Source of the DNA: an uncultured Pedosphaera sp.
GTDB taxonomy: Bacteria; Verrucomicrobiota; Verrucomicrobiia; Limisphaerales; Pedosphaeraceae
Direction of reading: 5' to 3'
Assembly: GCA_903918755.1 (NCBI GenBank)
Contig: CAIXFN010000014.1
Coordinates: forward strand, 124,001-188,000
Length of the DNA: 64,000 bases
Numbering within the stretch: position 1 is the stretch's first letter; every line of letters starts with the position of its first letter. The position numbers and the translations under genes were made by a program. Positions 62,506 to 64,000 of this stretch are shown here, piece by piece. Below the pieces are notes generated by a model. It searched no databases, was not told the DNA's origin, and worked only from the letters and a program-made list of their open reading frames with translations.

Positions 62506-64000
62506 CACGCGAGTCCTTTCCAACGGCGCAGTCCCCACTCCCCGATAAAGCACGCGAGCGCGAATAGGAAAACCGCAGAGCGGTTCCACAACGGCGCGCT
62601 GACCTCCTCCATGATGGGAGCCTGCCGGTTCGGGAGGGCAGTGGCAAAATCATCCAGCTTCTCCGCGGCGATCACCTTGCCACCGGTTTGTTGCGCGATT
62701 CTTTCCAGCAACGCGCGGTTCGGCCGGAGGGAGCTGAATTCATCCGCGGCCGGATCGGAAGTCCAGCCGGATTCAGCGCGGCCCAATTCGGCGCCGGTGG
62801 CATCCGTCACCACCGCTTCCACCAGGTAACCACCGGTTTCGCGGGGAATGTACGTGGCTTCGTAGAGGCCGGGTTCGCGCGGCGAGGCCTCGGCGGGGAG
62901 GCGGATCGAGTTGGTGGCAAAGCGCAGGGCGGGCGACGCCACGCCGTTGGTGCCGGGCGGGGCGCTGGTTACCGTGCGGATGGTCAGCACGGCGGAGACA
63001 TTATCCATGGGCTTGAAAGCTTTGTCGCGGACGCGCACTTGGAGGCGCATGGCCTGGTTGGGATCGTTCTTGGCCAATTCGACCTGGAGATCGATGCGGT
63101 TCGGCACATCCGAAACGAGCCAGCGAAACATTTGGCGCCAGGCTTTGTCCATATCCTTATGGCTTGCTTCGTCCCGCATGCCCCAACGCCAGAGGTCGGT
63201 GAGCATGAGGGCGCCGACCCGGCCATTGCCGAAGCGCTGGACGACCAGGGCGGGATGGGTGACGCCGTGCTCGTCCTTGACGGAGGCGATGGTGCTGGCA
63301 CCGGGTTTCATATCCCGCACGCGGTTCAGGGTCATGAACGGAGGCATGCCCTGGATGCGCTTCTGCTCATCCGCCTCGTTGTTGCGGACGCGCGCCCAGG
63401 GCTGCAGCCAGCCTTCATGGGTCAGGCTCAAATGGAATTCCTTGGCGTCACCCGCCGCGGTTACGTGATCCAGATACACGGGGAGCATGTCGCCCACGGG
63501 CGTGCGCTCATACTTGCCTTCGCGGAAGGCATCCGCCCCGCCCATCATCAGGAAGCCGCCGCCGCGTTCGGAAACGAACTTTTGCAGCAAAGTCATTTGA
63601 TCGCGGGTGAAATACTCCGCTTCGAGATCGTTAATCACCACGGCGTCGTATTTGGAATAAAGCTCCTCGGCCGTCTTGGGAAACCCGCCGACCAATTCAG
63701 CCGAGTCCGCTCCGTCCGGCAACAGCCGGATGAACACGGGCTGATCGTATTTTTCCACTTCCTCCTGGTTGTCAAAGCCGCGGAACAACGGATTGCTGGA
63801 TTCTCCCGGCCGACCGCGAAAGGCAAACTTTGGTTCCCGGCGGGCGATGCGGATCATGGAAACCAGTTTGAGCTGCTCGTCTTCATCGAGCGCGCGGTGC
63901 ATGAAGCGATATTCCCATTTGGGTTGCCCGGCGATGTACAGGATGCGGTGCGGACCCTTGCCGCGATTCACCAGCACGAGGCGGCGGTTGTTCGCGAGGG
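62505..64000 (-). CDS. VWA/amidotransferase-like membrane protein, partial (5' end off the right edge)
   Basis: The frame is open from the right edge to the stop at 62505-62507; the N-terminus is outside the window. The visible part matches the second half of the VWA protein at 52067: RILYIAGQPKWEYRFMHRAL, RGGGFLMMGGADAF, VVQRFGNGRVGALMLTDLWRWGM and a C-terminal helix (AVFLFALACFIGEWGL). The MIDAS-bearing VWA domain, if present, lies upstream and is not visible. It is translationally coupled to the caspase-like gene. Confidence 0.85.
   Translation of the reverse strand, partial: LANNRRLVLVNRGKGPHRILYIAGQPKWEYRFMHRALDEDEQLKLVSMIRIARREPKFAFRGRPGESSNPLFRGFDNQEEVEKYDQPVFIRLLPDGADSAELVGGFPKTAEELYSKYDAVVINDLEAEYFTRDQMTLLQKFVSERGGGFLMMGGADAFREGKYERTPVGDMLPVYLDHVTAAGDAKEFHLSLTHEGWLQPWARVRNNEADEQKRIQGMPPFMTLNRVRDMKPGASTIASVKDEHGVTHPALVVQRFGNGRVGALMLTDLWRWGMRDEASHKDMDKAWRQMFRWLVSDVPNRIDLQVELAKNDPNQAMRLQVRVRDKAFKPMDNVSAVLTIRTVTSAPPGTNGVASPALRFATNSIRLPAEASPREPGLYEATYIPRETGGYLVEAVVTDATGAELGRAESGWTSDPAADEFSSLRPNRALLERIAQQTGGKVIAAEKLDDFATALPNRQAPIMEEVSAPLWNRSAVFLFALACFIGEWGLRRWKGLA

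Noticed and set aside
61492-62829. 445-residue plus-strand frame
   Set aside because: Antisense across the caspase-like gene and the VWA-family gene, both with clear motifs on the minus strand.

Overview
The window comes from a Gram-negative bacterium of high GC content, most probably a member of the Verrucomicrobiota (a Pedosphaera/Limisphaerales-like lineage). This placement is inferred from gene families only: several pseudopilin-like exported proteins with an [17 protein letters not shown]-terminus and a C-terminal H-X9-DG motif, a large LamG/Ig-like exported protein, BatA/DUF4175/VWA/DUF4159 gene sets, and an outer-membrane LptD. About fifty protein genes are supported. No rRNA, tRNA, CRISPR array, insertion sequence or phage gene was seen.

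Left part (1-16.9 kb). A repeat-rich exported protein runs off the left edge. Next is a CLC-type transporter with the features of fluoride/proton antiporters, carrying a DUF190-like tail and preceded by a convincing fluoride (crcB-motif) riboswitch. Then come housekeeping genes: glmS, an lptD-like gene, a metallophosphoesterase, an exported beta-propeller, prmC, murA and a small membrane protein. A two-gene sugar-acid unit follows (YjhG-type D-xylonate dehydratase plus an Eda-family aldolase).

Middle part (17-38.6 kb). A single pseudopilin-like gene is followed by a MocA-like nucleotidyltransferase that converges on a molybdenum hydroxylase pair (2Fe-2S subunit and molybdopterin subunit). After a DUF2283 gene and two tandem paralogous exported proteins, a compact type II secretion (T2SS) operon runs from gspE to the secretin. 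The secretin is encoded by two separate genes, each with its own signal peptide, and the break lies inside one N-domain. A histidine kinase and a sigma54-dependent NtrC-type regulator follow directly downstream.

Right part (38.6-64 kb). Three pseudopilin-like paralogues and a 1359-residue LamG/Ig-like protein form a locus in which each pseudopilin gene has the same inverted repeat (GTTACG-N4-CGTAAC) upstream; in two of them it sits between good -35 and -10 elements. A four-gene translationally coupled unit (BatA-like, DUF4175-like, VWA, DUF4159) follows, then purB, an IscA-type carrier, hscB, an exported unknown, and scpA/scpB. On the minus strand are a DUF2330 protein, a caspase/legumain-like exported protein and a second VWA-family protein cut by the right edge.

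The strongest candidates for something new are the split secretin, the shared operator in the pseudopilin locus, the riboswitch-controlled CLC-DUF190 fusion and the caspase-like gene coupled to a VWA-family gene.
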